Source of the DNA: Mycobacteroides chelonae
Lineage (GTDB): Bacteria; Actinomycetota; Actinomycetes; Mycobacteriales; Mycobacteriaceae
Assembly (NCBI GenBank): GCA_014204435.1
Contig: JACHLF010000004.1
Coordinates: 1-64,000, forward strand
Direction: 5' to 3'
DNA length: 64,000 nt
In this document: positions 18,480-29,330 of the stretch, in pieces
Layout of the letters: the number at the start of each line of letters is the position of its first letter
Position numbering within the stretch: position 1 is the stretch's first letter
Notes under the pieces: model-generated
Databases searched by the model: none
Seen by the model: the letters and a program-made list of their open reading frames with translations, nothing else
What the model was told of the DNA's origin: nothing
Made by a program: the position numbers and the translations under genes

Positions 18480-19822
18480 CGCGCGCCGCAGTCCCGCGAG
18501 AGTAGATCGGCGATCGTCTCGCGGCGTACCAGTTCGCGTACCCGCCCGTCGCGCACCGCGAGCACAGGGGGGCGTCCCACCAGGTTGTAGGACGAGGCCA
18601 TGCTGTGGTTGTAGGCGCCGGTGCACGCAATGGCCAGCACATCGCCCGGGCGTACATCCGAGGGCAGGTTCACGTCCCGGGCGATCTCATCGCCGGATTC
18701 GCAGTGGCGCCCGGCCACCGTCACCAGTTCAGGCGGGGCCGAGGTGTGTCGGTTCGCCAGTGCGACACTGTATTTCGCGTCGTATAGAGATACGCGGGGG
18801 TTGTCGCTCATGCCGCCGTCGACGGCCACGAAGGTGCGTCCGCCGGGCTGGGTCTTGACCGACATCACGCGATAGAGCGTCACCCCGGCGCGCGCGGAAA
18901 TGGCGCGGCCGGGTTCCACCACGACGCGTGGACGCGGGAAGCGCTCGGCCGCGCAGGCGGCGTCCAGGGCGTCGTCGATGAAATCGCCCAGCTCGGCCAG
19001 GTCGAGCTCGGGGTCGCCCGAACGGTAGGCAACGCCGTGACCGCCGCCGATGTTGAGCTCGCCGAGGATCACGCCGTGCTTGGCCCGGATATCGGCCATC
19101 GCGGCGATCATGCGGCGGATGGTCTCGCCGTAGAGCGCGCAATCGGTCACCTGCGAGCCGATGTGGCAGTGCAGGCCCACCAGGTTCAGCAGCGGCTGGT
19201 CCAGCACGCGGCGGACGGCGTCGGAGGCGTGGTCACCGTGCAGTGGGAATCCGAACTTCTGGTCCGTGACGACCGTCGTCACCGCGGAGTGTCCGTGGAT
19301 GTCGATATCAGGAGTAAAGCGCACCAACACACGCTGACGTTTCTTGAGTCGAGTCGCCAGGAACATGATCTCGGTAGTGGAATCCACCACGATCCGGCCC
19401 ACACCGATCGCAGCCGCGTCGCTCAGCTCGTCTGGGGTTTTGGCGTTGCCGTGCATGATGATTCGTTCTGGATCGAACCCACCCGCGAGTGCCGTGGCCA
19501 ACTCGCCCGAGGAGCAGACATCCAGGGACAGGCCCTCCTGCGCCACCCAGCGCGCGATATCGGCCGTCAGCAGTGCCTTGCTGGCATAGGCCACCTCGAT
19601 CTCGCGCAGGGTGCTGCGGTAGTGGCGGGCTCGGTGGCGAAAGTCCTCCTCGTCAAGCACATAGGCGGGAGTGCGGAATTGGTCCGCGATCTCCGAGAGG
19701 ACCGTCTCTGCGACGCACATCCGGCCCTGCTCGTCCAGATGTGTGCTGACCGGCCATACTGCCGGGTCGACCCGTGGCCGCGCCACATTGTGTAAGGATG
19801 GCAGGAGGTCCAGAAGTGTCAT
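18476..19822 (-). CDS. lysA2: Diaminopimelate decarboxylase-like protein (second LysA)
   Basis: 448 aa, PLP-dependent fold-III decarboxylase. Lys82 in VAYASKALL should bind PLP. Other conserved elements are LHCHIGSQ, NIGGGHGVAYR and VEPGRAISA, and ACTGAYNHSMASSYN near the C-terminus. LysA makes lysine from meso-diaminopimelate. The main mycobacterial lysA lies by thrC, so this is probably a paralog with the same or a related amino-acid decarboxylase role. The ATG at 19822 is chosen because the N-terminus MTLLDLLPSL follows an AGGAG site; the long open extension upstream has no homology. Confidence 0.85.
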   Translation of the reverse strand: MTLLDLLPSLHNVARPRVDPAVWPVSTHLDEQGRMCVAETVLSEIADQFRTPAYVLDEEDFRHRARHYRSTLREIEVAYASKALLTADIARWVAQEGLSLDVCSSGELATALAGGFDPERIIMHGNAKTPDELSDAAAIGVGRIVVDSTTEIMFLATRLKKRQRVLVRFTPDIDIHGHSAVTTVVTDQKFGFPLHGDHASDAVRRVLDQPLLNLVGLHCHIGSQVTDCALYGETIRRMIAAMADIRAKHGVILGELNIGGGHGVAYRSGDPELDLAELGDFIDDALDAACAAERFPRPRVVVEPGRAISARAGVTLYRVMSVKTQPGGRTFVAVDGGMSDNPRVSLYDAKYSVALANRHTSAPPELVTVAGRHCESGDEIARDVNLPSDVRPGDVLAIACTGAYNHSMASSYNLVGRPPVLAVRDGRVRELVRRETIADLLSRDCGAR

Positions 19823-20040
19823 GCATCCACCGTGCTCCTGAGGCGACCGCACGTGGCATTTCTTGACGTTGCCTTGACGGTGATGGGCCCGATTTTGGCG
19901 AGATCTGGGCGCCGTAGAGCTATGTGCCGATACGCCGTGTTTGGCGGTGCCGACTCGCGAAATGCGTCGATAGCCGTGGTCCCGACGGCTCGAGCCCGCC
20001 CCGCAGCCGACCTGGCGGCTGCCGATAGAATGAAGCCACC

Positions 20041-23000
20041 ATGACTGTGACTGCCCCGCCTCTCGCCGGGGTGATCCGGACAGCCTTGCGGGATCCCGCA
20101 TTCGATGTGCTTGCCCCGGCCATTGCCGCCAAGACTGGCCTTGATCTGACCGCGCCGACCTGCGCCCGTGCCTTCGTCGCAGCGGGTATGGCCGATGCGG
20201 GCGATGCACCGGTATTGGTTGTGACGGCCACCACCCGCGAGGCCCAAGACCTCGCCGCCGAACTGCGTGACGTGTGCGGCGACGCGGTGACCCTGCTGCC
20301 CTCCTGGGAGACTCTCCCGCACGAACGGTTGTCACCCGGAGTCGACACCGTCGGTGCGCGGCTGCAGGTGCTGCAGAGGTTGGCGCACCCGGAGGATTCC
20401 CGGATGGGGCCGGCGCTGCGTGTGGTGGTGACCACCGTGCGCTCGCTGTTGCAGCCGATGTCCCCGGAGCTGTTCGACCTGGAGCCGGTGGAGCTCATGG
20501 TCGGGGCCGAGCTGGCATTCGACGGGTTGATCGCGCGCCTAGTCGAGCTCGCCTACACCCGGGTGGACATGGTGGCCGGACGCGGCGAGTTCGCGGTACG
20601 CGGGGGCATTCTCGATGTCTTCAGTCCCACCGCAGACCATCCGGTGCGTGTCGAGTTCTGGGGCGACGAGGTCAGCGAGATGCGCTACTTCTCCGTCGCC
20701 GATCAGCGATCGATTCCCGAGCTGGAGGTCACCTCCGTACTCGCGATGCCCTGTCGTGAACTGCTGCTCACCGAACAGGTGCGCGCCCGTGCGGCCGAAC
20801 TTGCCTCGGCTGCCGGAGTTTCCGGCAGCACGGAAGGCGAGCACCGCCTCGCCGCAGGGGTGGGGCAGATGCTGGCCAAGCTGGCTGACGGCATCTGCGT
20901 CGACGGAATGGAATCGCTACTGCCCGTCCTGCATTCGGGCGAGCTCACCATGCTGGTCGACCATCTGCCCGATAACGCGCCCGTGCTGGTCTGCGACCCC
21001 GAGAAGGTGCGGACCCGTGCCGCGGACCTGGATCGCACCGGCAGGGAGTTTCTCGAGGCGTCGTGGTCGGTCGCCGCGATCGGTGCCGACGCGCCCATCG
21101 ATATTGCCGCGCTGGCCGATTCGGGATTTCGTGAACTCGGCGACGTTAAGCGCACGGCCGGTGAGGCCGGGCATCCGTGGTGGTCGCTGAGCCCGTTGAG
21201 CATGGACGACGACCAGGCGGTCGGTCTGGCGGTGCGGCCGTCTCCGTCCTCGCGTGGTCACAAGGAGGGCGCGACGGAGATCTTCGCGATGTTGCGTGCC
21301 CACGTGATGACGGGCGGACGTGCCGTGGTGGTGGCGGCCGGAGCCGGTACCACCCATCGGATCATCGAGCAGCTGGCCGAAACCGAAATCCCGGCAACAC
21401 TGCTGGAGCCCGGCGCGGAGCCGGTCGAGGGTGTGGTCGGCGTGCTGCGCGGACGCCTCACCGACGGTGTGGTGCTGCCGGGGGCCAATATCGTCATCGT
21501 CACCGAGACCGACCTCACCGGCAGCCGGGTCGCCGCCACCGACGGCAAGCGGCTCCCGGCCAAGCGCCGCAACCAGGTTGATCCACTGGCCCTGACAGCC
21601 GGCGACCTCGTCGTGCACGACCAGCACGGCATCGGACGGTTTGCGGAGATGGTGGAACGCACCGTGGGCGGTGCCCGACGCGAATACCTGGTGTTGGAGT
21701 ACGCGTCGAGTAAGCGCGGCGCTGCCGCCGGCGGGCAGAGCGATCGTCTCTATGTGCCGATGGACTCCCTAGATCAGCTGTCCCGGTACGTGGGCGGTGA
21801 ATCGCCCGGACTGAGCCGTCTCGGCGGAAGCGACTGGGCCAACACGAAGACCAAGGCACGCAAGGCTGTTCGTGAGATTGCCGGTGAGCTTGTCGCGCTG
21901 TACGCCGCGCGCCAGGCCGCGCCCGGGCACGCCTTCGCGCCGGACACCCCGTGGCAGCGGGAGATGGAAGACGCCTTCGGGTTCGTCGAGACAGTGGACC
22001 AGATGACCGCCATCACCGAGGTGAAATCCGATATGGAGAAACCCGTTCCGATGGACCGGGTGGTGTGCGGAGATGTGGGTTACGGCAAGACCGAGATTGC
22101 GGTGCGTGCGGCGTTCAAGGCTGTCCAGGACGGCAAGCAGGTCGCGGTGCTGGTGCCCACCACACTGCTGGCCGACCAACACCTGCAGACGTTCACCGAT
22201 CGCACTACGGGCTTTCCGGTTAAGGTGGCCGGTCTCTCGCGCTTCACCGATTCGGCCACCTCGAAGCTGGTTGTCGAGGGAATGGCTGATGGCTCAGTTG
22301 ATATCGTCATCGGCACGCACCGGCTGCTGCAGACCGGCGTGCGCTGGAAGGACCTCGGGCTGGTGATCGTCGACGAGGAGCAGCGCTTCGGCGTCGAGCA
22401 CAAGGAGCACATCAAGGCACTGCGCACCCATGTGGACGTTCTCACCATGAGCGCGACCCCCATTCCGCGTACCCTGGAGATGAGCCTGGCCGGTATCCGC
22501 GAGATGTCGACGATCTTGACTCCCCCCGAGGAGCGCTACCCCGTGCTTACCTACGTGGGCCCGCACGACGACAAACAGGTGGCGGCGGCTCTGCGGCGCG
22601 AATTGTTGCGCGATGGCCAGGCCTTCTACGTGCACAACCGGGTGAGCAGCATCGACCGGGCAGCCGCGCGGATACGTGACCTGGTCCCCGAGGCCAGAGT
22701 CGTTGTGGCACACGGTCAAATGCCTGAGGAGATGCTGGAGCGCACCGTCCAGGGATTCTGGAACCGGGAGTACGACATCCTGGTGTGCACCACCATCATC
22801 GAGACCGGCCTGGACATTTCGAACGCCAACACGCTGATCGTGGAGCGGGCCGACATCTTCGGGCTGTCGCAGCTGCATCAGCTGCGTGGTCGTGTCGGCC
22901 GCAGCCGCGAACGCGGATACGCCTACTTCCTCTACTCGCCCGAGGTGCCGCTCACCGAAACCGCCTACGACAGGCTTTCGACAATCGCGCAGAACAATGA

Positions 23001-23694
23001 TCTGGGCGCCGGTATGGCGGTCGCCATGAAGGATCTCGAAATCCGCGGCGCGGGCAACGTGCTCGGCGTCGAGCAGTCAGGTCACGTCGCCGGGGTGGGC
23101 TTCGATCTGTACGTGCGACTGGTCGGGGAGGCAGTCGAGGCATACCGCGCCGCCGCCGACGGAAAGACCGTGCAGACCGCCGAGGAGCCCAAGGAGGTGC
23201 GCATCGATCTGCCGGTCGACGCGCACCTGCCCACGGACTACATCGGCAGCGACCGATTGCGGCTTGAGGCGTACCGCCGTCTCGCCGCCGCCGCGGACAC
23301 CGCACAGATCGGTGCGGCCGTGGAGGAGCTCACCGACCGTTATGGGCCGCTGCCCCTTCCGGTGCAGCGATTGGTCGCCGTTGCCTCGCTGCGGTTGCTG
23401 TGCCGCGAGCTGGGTATCACTGATCTTTCGGTGGTCGGGACCAACATCCGAATACAGCCGTTGCCACTTCTGGACTCGGCGCAGTTGCGGCTGAAGCGTT
23501 TGCACCCGGCCGCTCAGTATCGCGCGACGACTTCCGTTGTGCAGGTTCCCATCCCACGCTCCGGCGATGGTGGTGTGGGCTCGGACCGGATTCGCGACCT
23601 GGAGCTCGTACACATGATCGTCGATCTGCTGCTTGCATTGTCGGGGCGTCCCGCGGGCAGTGTTGATATAACACCAGTGGAGGTGAGCACATGA
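20041..23694 (+). CDS. mfd: Transcription-repair coupling factor
   Basis: 1217 aa, full length. Mfd removes RNA polymerase stalled at DNA lesions and recruits UvrA. The N-terminal UvrB-like region has [10 protein letters not shown]. The RNAP-interaction domain follows ([14 protein letters not shown] near 530). The RecG-like helicase core has Walker [16 protein letters not shown] near 676, [14 protein letters not shown] near 778, SATPIPRT, and the TRG motif region [10 protein letters not shown], then the C-terminal autoinhibitory domain. Syntenic with Rv1020. The 218 bases upstream hold no gene and should contain its promoter. Confidence 0.97.
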   Translation: MTVTAPPLAGVIRTALRDPAFDVLAPAIAAKTGLDLTAPTCARAFVAAGMADAGDAPVLVVTATTREAQDLAAELRDVCGDAVTLLPSWETLPHERLSPGVDTVGARLQVLQRLAHPEDSRMGPALRVVVTTVRSLLQPMSPELFDLEPVELMVGAELAFDGLIARLVELAYTRVDMVAGRGEFAVRGGILDVFSPTADHPVRVEFWGDEVSEMRYFSVADQRSIPELEVTSVLAMPCRELLLTEQVRARAAELASAAGVSGSTEGEHRLAAGVGQMLAKLADGICVDGMESLLPVLHSGELTMLVDHLPDNAPVLVCDPEKVRTRAADLDRTGREFLEASWSVAAIGADAPIDIAALADSGFRELGDVKRTAGEAGHPWWSLSPLSMDDDQAVGLAVRPSPSSRGHKEGATEIFAMLRAHVMTGGRAVVVAAGAGTTHRIIEQLAETEIPATLLEPGAEPVEGVVGVLRGRLTDGVVLPGANIVIVTETDLTGSRVAATDGKRLPAKRRNQVDPLALTAGDLVVHDQHGIGRFAEMVERTVGGARREYLVLEYASSKRGAAAGGQSDRLYVPMDSLDQLSRYVGGESPGLSRLGGSDWANTKTKARKAVREIAGELVALYAARQAAPGHAFAPDTPWQREMEDAFGFVETVDQMTAITEVKSDMEKPVPMDRVVCGDVGYGKTEIAVRAAFKAVQDGKQVAVLVPTTLLADQHLQTFTDRTTGFPVKVAGLSRFTDSATSKLVVEGMADGSVDIVIGTHRLLQTGVRWKDLGLVIVDEEQRFGVEHKEHIKALRTHVDVLTMSATPIPRTLEMSLAGIREMSTILTPPEERYPVLTYVGPHDDKQVAAALRRELLRDGQAFYVHNRVSSIDRAAARIRDLVPEARVVVAHGQMPEEMLERTVQGFWNREYDILVCTTIIETGLDISNANTLIVERADIFGLSQLHQLRGRVGRSRERGYAYFLYSPEVPLTETAYDRLSTIAQNNDLGAGMAVAMKDLEIRGAGNVLGVEQSGHVAGVGFDLYVRLVGEAVEAYRAAADGKTVQTAEEPKEVRIDLPVDAHLPTDYIGSDRLRLEAYRRLAAAADTAQIGAAVEELTDRYGPLPLPVQRLVAVASLRLLCRELGITDLSVVGTNIRIQPLPLLDSAQLRLKRLHPAAQYRATTSVVQVPIPRSGDGGVGSDRIRDLELVHMIVDLLLALSGRPAGSVDITPVEVST

Positions 23695-24668
23695 CCGTCA
23701 TACTCGTCGACCCCCGCCATCCGTCCATGGTTCCGGTCGAGGCAGTCGGTTTGCTCGCCGGCGATCTGCAGTTCACCGAGGAACTCCCGGTCCGGCTGGC
23801 GTGGACGCTGTCGACTGCGCGTCCGGTGTACATCGGGGAGGATGCTCCCGCCCTGCTGTCCTCGGACCGCGATCACCCGGAGGTGCGGGCGCGAATCCAG
23901 GCAGGGGCCAAGGTCATCGAACCGCCCGCGCGTCAGGGCGAAAAGCTCATCGACGCGGTGGCAGTGATGGACAGGCTGCGGACCAACGGTCCATGGGAGA
24001 GCACCCAGACCCACGATTCGTTGCGGCGCTACCTGCTCGAGGAGACCTACGAGCTGTTCGACGCCGTGCGCACCGGCGACGCCGACGAGTTGCGCGAAGA
24101 GCTGGGCGATGTGCTGCTGCAAGTGCTTTTCCACGCCCGCATCGCCGAGGACGCTCCGGAGCATCCGTTCAACATCGACGACGTGGCCGAGACGCTGCTG
24201 AAGAAGCTGGGCAACCGCATCCCGGTGATCTTGGGTGCCGGTGGCGACTCCACTTCGATCTCGCTGGAAGAGCAACTGGCGCAATGGGAAGAGCGCAAGG
24301 CGCAGGAGAAAGATCGCGGCTCCTGCCTGGACGGCGTCTCCAGCAGCCAGCCCGCGCTGGCGTTGGCGCAGAAGGTGCTCGGCCGGGCGATGGCTGCCGG
24401 CCTGCCCAGCGAGCTGATCCCCGCCCAGCTGCTGTCGGTCACCATAGACCTCGATGGCGATGCCGAAAATCTTTTGCGCGCAGATGTTTTGGAATTCATG
24501 GACACGATCCGCCGCGCCGAGAAGAGCATCCTGGCCGCACGTTCCGGCGCGGACAACGCCTCCGGCTTGGCCAGTGCCGACCTGCGTAACGTGGACGCCG
24601 GGGAATGGCGCGAGCACTGGTTGAAGAATCCGGTTGACGAGCCTGCCGGGGAGACCGCCGAGCGCTAG
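23691..24668 (+). CDS. mazG: Nucleoside triphosphate pyrophosphohydrolase MazG
   Basis: 325 aa. MazG hydrolyses NTPs, including oxidised ones, to NMP and PPi. The metal-binding EExxE and ExxD pattern is seen in [10 protein letters not shown] and [14 protein letters not shown] near residues 112-145. An N-terminal extension of about 90 residues is typical of mycobacterial MazG. Its ATG overlaps the mfd stop (ATGA), so it is translationally coupled to mfd, as in Rv1020-Rv1021. Confidence 0.95.
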   Translation: MTVILVDPRHPSMVPVEAVGLLAGDLQFTEELPVRLAWTLSTARPVYIGEDAPALLSSDRDHPEVRARIQAGAKVIEPPARQGEKLIDAVAVMDRLRTNGPWESTQTHDSLRRYLLEETYELFDAVRTGDADELREELGDVLLQVLFHARIAEDAPEHPFNIDDVAETLLKKLGNRIPVILGAGGDSTSISLEEQLAQWEERKAQEKDRGSCLDGVSSSQPALALAQKVLGRAMAAGLPSELIPAQLLSVTIDLDGDAENLLRADVLEFMDTIRRAEKSILAARSGADNASGLASADLRNVDAGEWREHWLKNPVDEPAGETAER

Positions 24669-24739
24669 GCGGGGCTGGGGGATCGGGGACTTTGTGCCCG
24701 ACCTGCCGGGACTATCGCCGCACAGCATTTGCACAGTTG

Positions 24740-24758
24740 TTAGGTGCGCCATACCTTA
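24740..24758. promoter_or_regulatory. IdeR-like iron box upstream of efeUO
   Basis: TTAGGTGCGCCATACCTTA matches the mycobacterial IdeR consensus TTAGGTTAGSCTAACCTAA at 14 of 19 positions by eye, with near-symmetrical ends. It lies 6-9 bases before the likely GTG start, overlapping a probable -10 region, where Fe-IdeR would block transcription when iron is plentiful. Confidence 0.65.
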
Positions 24759-24766
24759 TCTGCGTG

Positions 24767-26818
24767 GTGTTATCGGATGCCGTACCCAACCTTCTGATCG
24801 GCCTGAGAGAAGGCCTCGAAGCGGGGCTTGTGGTGAGCATCCTGCTTGCCGCTGTGCACCGCTCGCCGCTGGCTGCCGAGCGGCGCCGCGCTACCGCCCC
24901 GGTCTGGCTGGGAGTGCTCGGTGCGCTGGCGGTCTCGACCGCCGTTGCGGCGGTGCTCACCTCCACCACCGGCTCGCTGGGCGCACACGGCCAGGGCATC
25001 GTCGGTGGCCTGCTGAGCGTCCTTGCCGTCGGATTGGTCACGGCGATGATCTTCTGGATGTCGCGCACGGCCGCCAACTTGTCCGGGGAGTTGTCCGGCA
25101 AGGTCGAGCACGCCCTGATTCTCGGTGCGGGTGCGCTGGCGTTGACCGCGTTCCTGGCGGTGGCCCGTGAGGGCCTGGAGACCACGCTGTTCTTCTGGAC
25201 CGCCGCGAAGGCGGCGGGGGAGACCGCCGGACCGGTAATCGGCGGGGCCATCGGGCTCGCGATCGCGGTGGCGTTGTGCTGGCTGCTGTACCGCCGCGCC
25301 GTCAAGCTCAACCTCAGGGTGTTTTTCACACGCACCGCGCTGATACTCATCGTGATCGCGGCGGGCATCCTGGCCTACGGAATCGGAGATCTACAGACCG
25401 CAGGTTGGTTGTCCGGGCGATCCTGGTACGCATTCGATCTGAGCCAACACATGTCGGCGGACTCTTGGTGGGTCACCATCATCACCGGCATTACCCAGCT
25501 CACCCCGCGCATGACCGTGCTGCAGGTGCTCGCCTGGGTCGGGTACCTGATCGCGGTGATCCCCGCGTTCCTGCGCGCATCACGCCAGGCCCATCCGGCT
25601 GTCGCCGCACCCGAACCGGACGCTGAGCCTTCGGCATTCGCCCGGCTGATCGGTCGGCGCCCGATCGTGGTGGCCGCCGCCATCGTGGTGGTGCCGGCCA
25701 TGGTGTCCGCCGCGATCATTGCGTTTCTGCCGTCGGCCAGTCTCGATGCCGATACGCGCGTCACGGTGACCGCCGAGGGGTGCGCAGACGACTGGAAGTC
25801 CGCCGGGGCCGGGGTGCAGACGTTCTCTGTCGTCAACACGTCGGGCAAGACCGGCGAGATCAACCTCGTGGACGCGAGCAACGGGGTGGTGGGTGAGATC
25901 GAGACCCTCGGACCGTCCACCAGTGCCACGCTGACGGCGACGCTGTCGGACGGCGCATACAAGTTCGTCTGTCTGATGGCCGGGGAACCGGCCAGATACT
26001 CGGCGGCCCAGCAGGTGAGCGGGAAGTCTGTGCCCGGCGCGCCGCAGCCTGTCGTGCGGGTGACCGAGGACGACCTCACGGCCCCCATGGCGTCCTACCG
26101 GCGCTACGCCGACAATCTCGTGGGAGTGCTGGGCGTACAGGCGCGGGTTCTTCGCAGCGACCTGGTTTCGGGCAATCTCGAAGCGGCCAAGAAGGATTGG
26201 CTGCCGACTATCCTGACGTGGAATCGAATCGGCGCTGCCTACGGCAGTTTCAAGGACTACGGTGATGCCATCGCCGGGCTTCCGCACGGGCTGCCCGAAG
26301 GCGTTAACGATCCCGATTTCACGGGCCTGCGCCGTCTGGAATACGGACTGTGGCACGGGCAGCCACCGTCGGCATTGGTGCCGGTGGCCAACGAATTGGT
26401 GGCCACCATTGACAAGTTGCGGGCCAACCTTGCCGATGTGATGACCGAACCGGCCGACCAGACCAAGCGTCCGCACGAAATCCTGGAGGACACCCTCCGG
26501 TTTCAGCTGATGGGTTACACCAACCAGGGAGCCGGCACGGAGTACCCGGAGGCCACGGCAGCTGTCGAGGCCACTCGTGCGGTGCTGGCACAGTTCTCCG
26601 TGCTGATCAACCCGCGTGCGCCAAAGTTATTGACGCAAATCAATTCCCAGCTCGACGTCCTGGACGGCGCGCTCAAGGCGACGCAGCAGGGCGGCCACTG
26701 GCGTCCGTTGGCGCAGGTGCCACTGAGTGATCGTCAGGCGGTCGATGCCGCGTTGGGGCAGGTGCTCGAGACGCTCGCCTCGGTGCCGCTGCTGATCGAA
26801 CTTCCGCCGAGCCGTTGA
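24767..26818 (+). CDS. efeU: EfeU-EfeO fusion: FTR1 iron permease with cupredoxin and imelysin-type domains
   Basis: 683 aa. Residues 1-270 form an FTR1/EfeU permease with seven helices and both ferric-iron motifs, REGLE at 14-18 and again near 133. After one more helix (about 300-325) comes a cupredoxin-like domain, then an EfeO/peptidase M75-like domain to the end. In separate EfeO proteins the M75 motif is HxxE; here the matching place reads RRLE (near 521), so the His is lost. The start is GTG 24767 (or 24764), because upstream codons would cross the IdeR box; the mRNA may be leaderless. It is followed by a Tat peroxidase (efeB). Confidence 0.88.
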   Translation: MLSDAVPNLLIGLREGLEAGLVVSILLAAVHRSPLAAERRRATAPVWLGVLGALAVSTAVAAVLTSTTGSLGAHGQGIVGGLLSVLAVGLVTAMIFWMSRTAANLSGELSGKVEHALILGAGALALTAFLAVAREGLETTLFFWTAAKAAGETAGPVIGGAIGLAIAVALCWLLYRRAVKLNLRVFFTRTALILIVIAAGILAYGIGDLQTAGWLSGRSWYAFDLSQHMSADSWWVTIITGITQLTPRMTVLQVLAWVGYLIAVIPAFLRASRQAHPAVAAPEPDAEPSAFARLIGRRPIVVAAAIVVVPAMVSAAIIAFLPSASLDADTRVTVTAEGCADDWKSAGAGVQTFSVVNTSGKTGEINLVDASNGVVGEIETLGPSTSATLTATLSDGAYKFVCLMAGEPARYSAAQQVSGKSVPGAPQPVVRVTEDDLTAPMASYRRYADNLVGVLGVQARVLRSDLVSGNLEAAKKDWLPTILTWNRIGAAYGSFKDYGDAIAGLPHGLPEGVNDPDFTGLRRLEYGLWHGQPPSALVPVANELVATIDKLRANLADVMTEPADQTKRPHEILEDTLRFQLMGYTNQGAGTEYPEATAAVEATRAVLAQFSVLINPRAPKLLTQINSQLDVLDGALKATQQGGHWRPLAQVPLSDRQAVDAALGQVLETLASVPLLIELPPSR

Positions 26819-26835
26819 CGAGGGAGCCGGGCAAC

Positions 26836-28062
26836 ATGGATGTCAACCGCAGAAGTTTCATACGGGGCGCCGCTATCGGAGCAGCCGGCACGGCCGTGAC
26901 GAGCGCGGTGCTTGCCAAGGGTGCCGAGGTCGATGCGAACGCCGCAGCGGTGGCCGTGCCCCCGCGGCGATACCCGTTCCACGGGGCCAAGCAATCGGGA
27001 ATCCTCACCCCTGCCCCGGCAGAGAAGCAGAATTTCGCGTGCCACGTGGCGTTCGATGTGACGTCGCAGAACAAGGATGCGTTGGCGGGCGTCTTGCGGA
27101 AGCTGACCGAACGGGCACGGTTCCTCTGCACGGGCGGCACGCCGCCCGAACTCGGTGTTGGGCAACCGCCGGCCGACAGTGCGGTGGTCGGTCCGGTGGT
27201 CGAGGCCGACGGGCTCACGGTGACGGTTGCCGTCGGGTCAAGTCTCTTCGACACCAGATTCGGCCTGGCCGAGCGCAAGCCCGCCAAACTGAAGCCCATG
27301 ACCGTCTTCCCCAACGATTTTCCCGACGCGGCCTGGTCGCACGGGGATCTGTTGGTTCAGTTGTGTGCGCACAACCCCGATACGGTGCATCACGCCCTAC
27401 GCGACATCACCCGCGCGGTGCGCGGGGATCTGCAGATGCGGTGGCGTATAGAGGGGTACAATTCACCTCCGCGTCCCTCTGGAACGGGCCGAAACCTCTT
27501 GGGGTTCAAGGACGGTACCGCGAACCCGGTGTCCAGCGATGCCGAAAAGCTGATCTGGGTCGGCGATGGCGAACCCGCCTGGACTGCGGACGGCACCTAC
27601 ATGGTGGTGCGCCTCATCCGGATGCTGGTCGAGTTCTGGGACCGCGTGTCCATCAACGAACAGGAACGGATGTTCGGCCGGCGTCGCGACAGTGGTGCGC
27701 CGTTGGATGGCAACAATGAATTCGATAACCCCAACTACACGACTGATCCTGAAGGACAGACCATTCCGCTGGACGCACACATCCGGCTGGCTAATCCGCG
27801 CACGACGGAAACCGACAATCAGCGGCTGGTCCGGCGTTCCTACAACTATGACCTGGGCGTGGAGCCGAACGGGAACATGCAGTCGGGACATGTCTTCGTG
27901 TGTTTCCAGCAGGACCTCGAGCGCCAGTTCGAAACCGTGCAGAACCGGTTGAACGACGAGCCGCTCGTGGACTATGTGCAGCCGTTCGGTGGCGGGTACT
28001 TTTTCGCCCTGCCGGGCATCTCCGATGAGAACGACTGGTACGGAAGGACCTTGCTCGGCTAG
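26836..28062 (+). CDS. efeB: EfeB-type deferrochelatase/DyP peroxidase, Tat-exported (copy 1)
   Basis: 408 aa. It starts with a Tat signal (NRRSFIRGAAIGAAG) and continues as a dye-decolourising peroxidase of the EfeB group, with the heme motif LGFKDGTANP near residue 222. EfeB works with EfeU and EfeO in acid-type ferrous/ferric uptake and may take iron from heme. The ATG at 26836 has AGGGAG nine bases upstream and lies 17 bases after the efeUO stop. Its stop shares the bases CTAG with the stop of the convergent second efeB. Confidence 0.92.
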   Translation: MDVNRRSFIRGAAIGAAGTAVTSAVLAKGAEVDANAAAVAVPPRRYPFHGAKQSGILTPAPAEKQNFACHVAFDVTSQNKDALAGVLRKLTERARFLCTGGTPPELGVGQPPADSAVVGPVVEADGLTVTVAVGSSLFDTRFGLAERKPAKLKPMTVFPNDFPDAAWSHGDLLVQLCAHNPDTVHHALRDITRAVRGDLQMRWRIEGYNSPPRPSGTGRNLLGFKDGTANPVSSDAEKLIWVGDGEPAWTADGTYMVVRLIRMLVEFWDRVSINEQERMFGRRRDSGAPLDGNNEFDNPNYTTDPEGQTIPLDAHIRLANPRTTETDNQRLVRRSYNYDLGVEPNGNMQSGHVFVCFQQDLERQFETVQNRLNDEPLVDYVQPFGGGYFFALPGISDENDWYGRTLLG

Positions 28063-29330
28063 CCGAAGAGCGCCTGGCCCCAGTACTGCTTGGGGCCCAG
28101 GCCCGGTGGGCAGGCGAAGAGGGCCGACCCGGTATGCAGGATGTATTCGTTGAGAGCATCCTCGGTGGCTAACTTGCGCTGCATGGGAATGAACTGTGTC
28201 TGCGGATTGCGCACGAAGGCGATGAAGAACAGGCCCGCGTCCAGATGCCCGAAACCGTCCGAGCCGTCAGTGAAGTTGTAACCGCGGCGCAGGATCTCGA
28301 TGCCGCCCAGCTCCTCGGCGGAGGCCAGCCGCACATGCGCGTCCACATCCAGCAGCGGTTCGCCGTCCGTCTTGTCGCCGGCGAAGTCAATGGGCGCGAA
28401 CTCGTCGGTCTGACCGATCGGTGCGCCGGATCCTTTGGTACGCCCAATGACTCGTTCCTGCTCGTTGAGTACCGTGCGATCCCAGCTCTCGATCAGCATC
28501 CGGATGCGCCGCGCCACCAGGTAGGTGCCGCCGGTCATCCATTCGGGATTGTCGCCCTTGCCCACCCAGACACTGGTCTCGACCTTGCCAGTGTCTTCAG
28601 CCTTGATGTTGCGGGTTCCGTCCTTGAAGCCGAACAGGTTTCGCGGGGTCACCTGCGATCGGCTGGTGGACGAGGTGCGGCCGAAGCCCAGCTGTGACCA
28701 CTTGACCGCGACGGTGCCGAAACCCACCCGGGCAAGATTGCGGATTGCGTGCACCGCAACCTGCGGGTCGTCGGCGCAGGCCTGGATGCAGATGTCGCCG
28801 CCGCAGCGCGCGGGGTCAAGCTTCTCGTTGCGGAATTTCGGCAGCTCCTGCAACGGTGCAGGCAGCTTGTCGGCGATACCGAACCGGTCCACGCCGTCCT
28901 TGCGGAAGAAGGACGGGCCGAAGCCGATCGTCAGCGTCAGTGCGGAGGCGGCGAGGTCGAGCGCCTCGCCCGTATCCGTTGGCGGGGCATAGGGATTGCC
29001 GTCCACCGCGCCGCCCGGTGTGGTCTCCTGACCCTGGGTCATGCGTTCGGCCATCTCGGTCCACTGGCGCAGCATGGCCTGAACCTCGCCGCGGGTGGCA
29101 TTGGGCATCACGTCGAAGGCGCAGAAGTGCATCCGGTCCTGAGCGGGGGTGACGATCCCGGCCTGATGCTCGCCGCGGAACGGGACCTTGGTGTTTACCG
29201 GACCGGTGCTGGCCGCGCTCGCACGGCCGCCCAACACTCCCGCCCCGGCCGCGCCGGCGACGGCGGCGGTGACCCCCGCCGCGCCCAGCAGCTTGCGGCG
29301 GTTGATTCCACTACCGGCCGGCGATGACAC
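28059..29330 (-). CDS. efeB: EfeB-type deferrochelatase/DyP peroxidase, Tat-exported (copy 2)
   Basis: 423 aa. It has a Tat signal (NRRKLLGAAGVTAAVAGAAG) and a DyP fold with FGFKDGTRNI, corresponding to copy 1. The GTG at 29330 lies within the last 20 bases of efeO, with GAGGTGCAGG just upstream, so it is coupled to efeO. It is the last gene of the minus-strand efeUOB operon and converges tail to tail with copy 1. The two proteins are clearly paralogous but well diverged, so this is an old duplication or two separate acquisitions. Confidence 0.92.
   Translation of the reverse strand: MSSPAGSGINRRKLLGAAGVTAAVAGAAGAGVLGGRASAASTGPVNTKVPFRGEHQAGIVTPAQDRMHFCAFDVMPNATRGEVQAMLRQWTEMAERMTQGQETTPGGAVDGNPYAPPTDTGEALDLAASALTLTIGFGPSFFRKDGVDRFGIADKLPAPLQELPKFRNEKLDPARCGGDICIQACADDPQVAVHAIRNLARVGFGTVAVKWSQLGFGRTSSTSRSQVTPRNLFGFKDGTRNIKAEDTGKVETSVWVGKGDNPEWMTGGTYLVARRIRMLIESWDRTVLNEQERVIGRTKGSGAPIGQTDEFAPIDFAGDKTDGEPLLDVDAHVRLASAEELGGIEILRRGYNFTDGSDGFGHLDAGLFFIAFVRNPQTQFIPMQRKLATEDALNEYILHTGSALFACPPGLGPKQYWGQALFG

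Noticed and set aside
17434..18657. 407-codon open frame antisense to the secreted-protein array
   Set aside because: High-GC shadow frame: Arg/Ala/Thr-rich, no ribosome site, no domain, and it covers four well-supported genes on the other strand.
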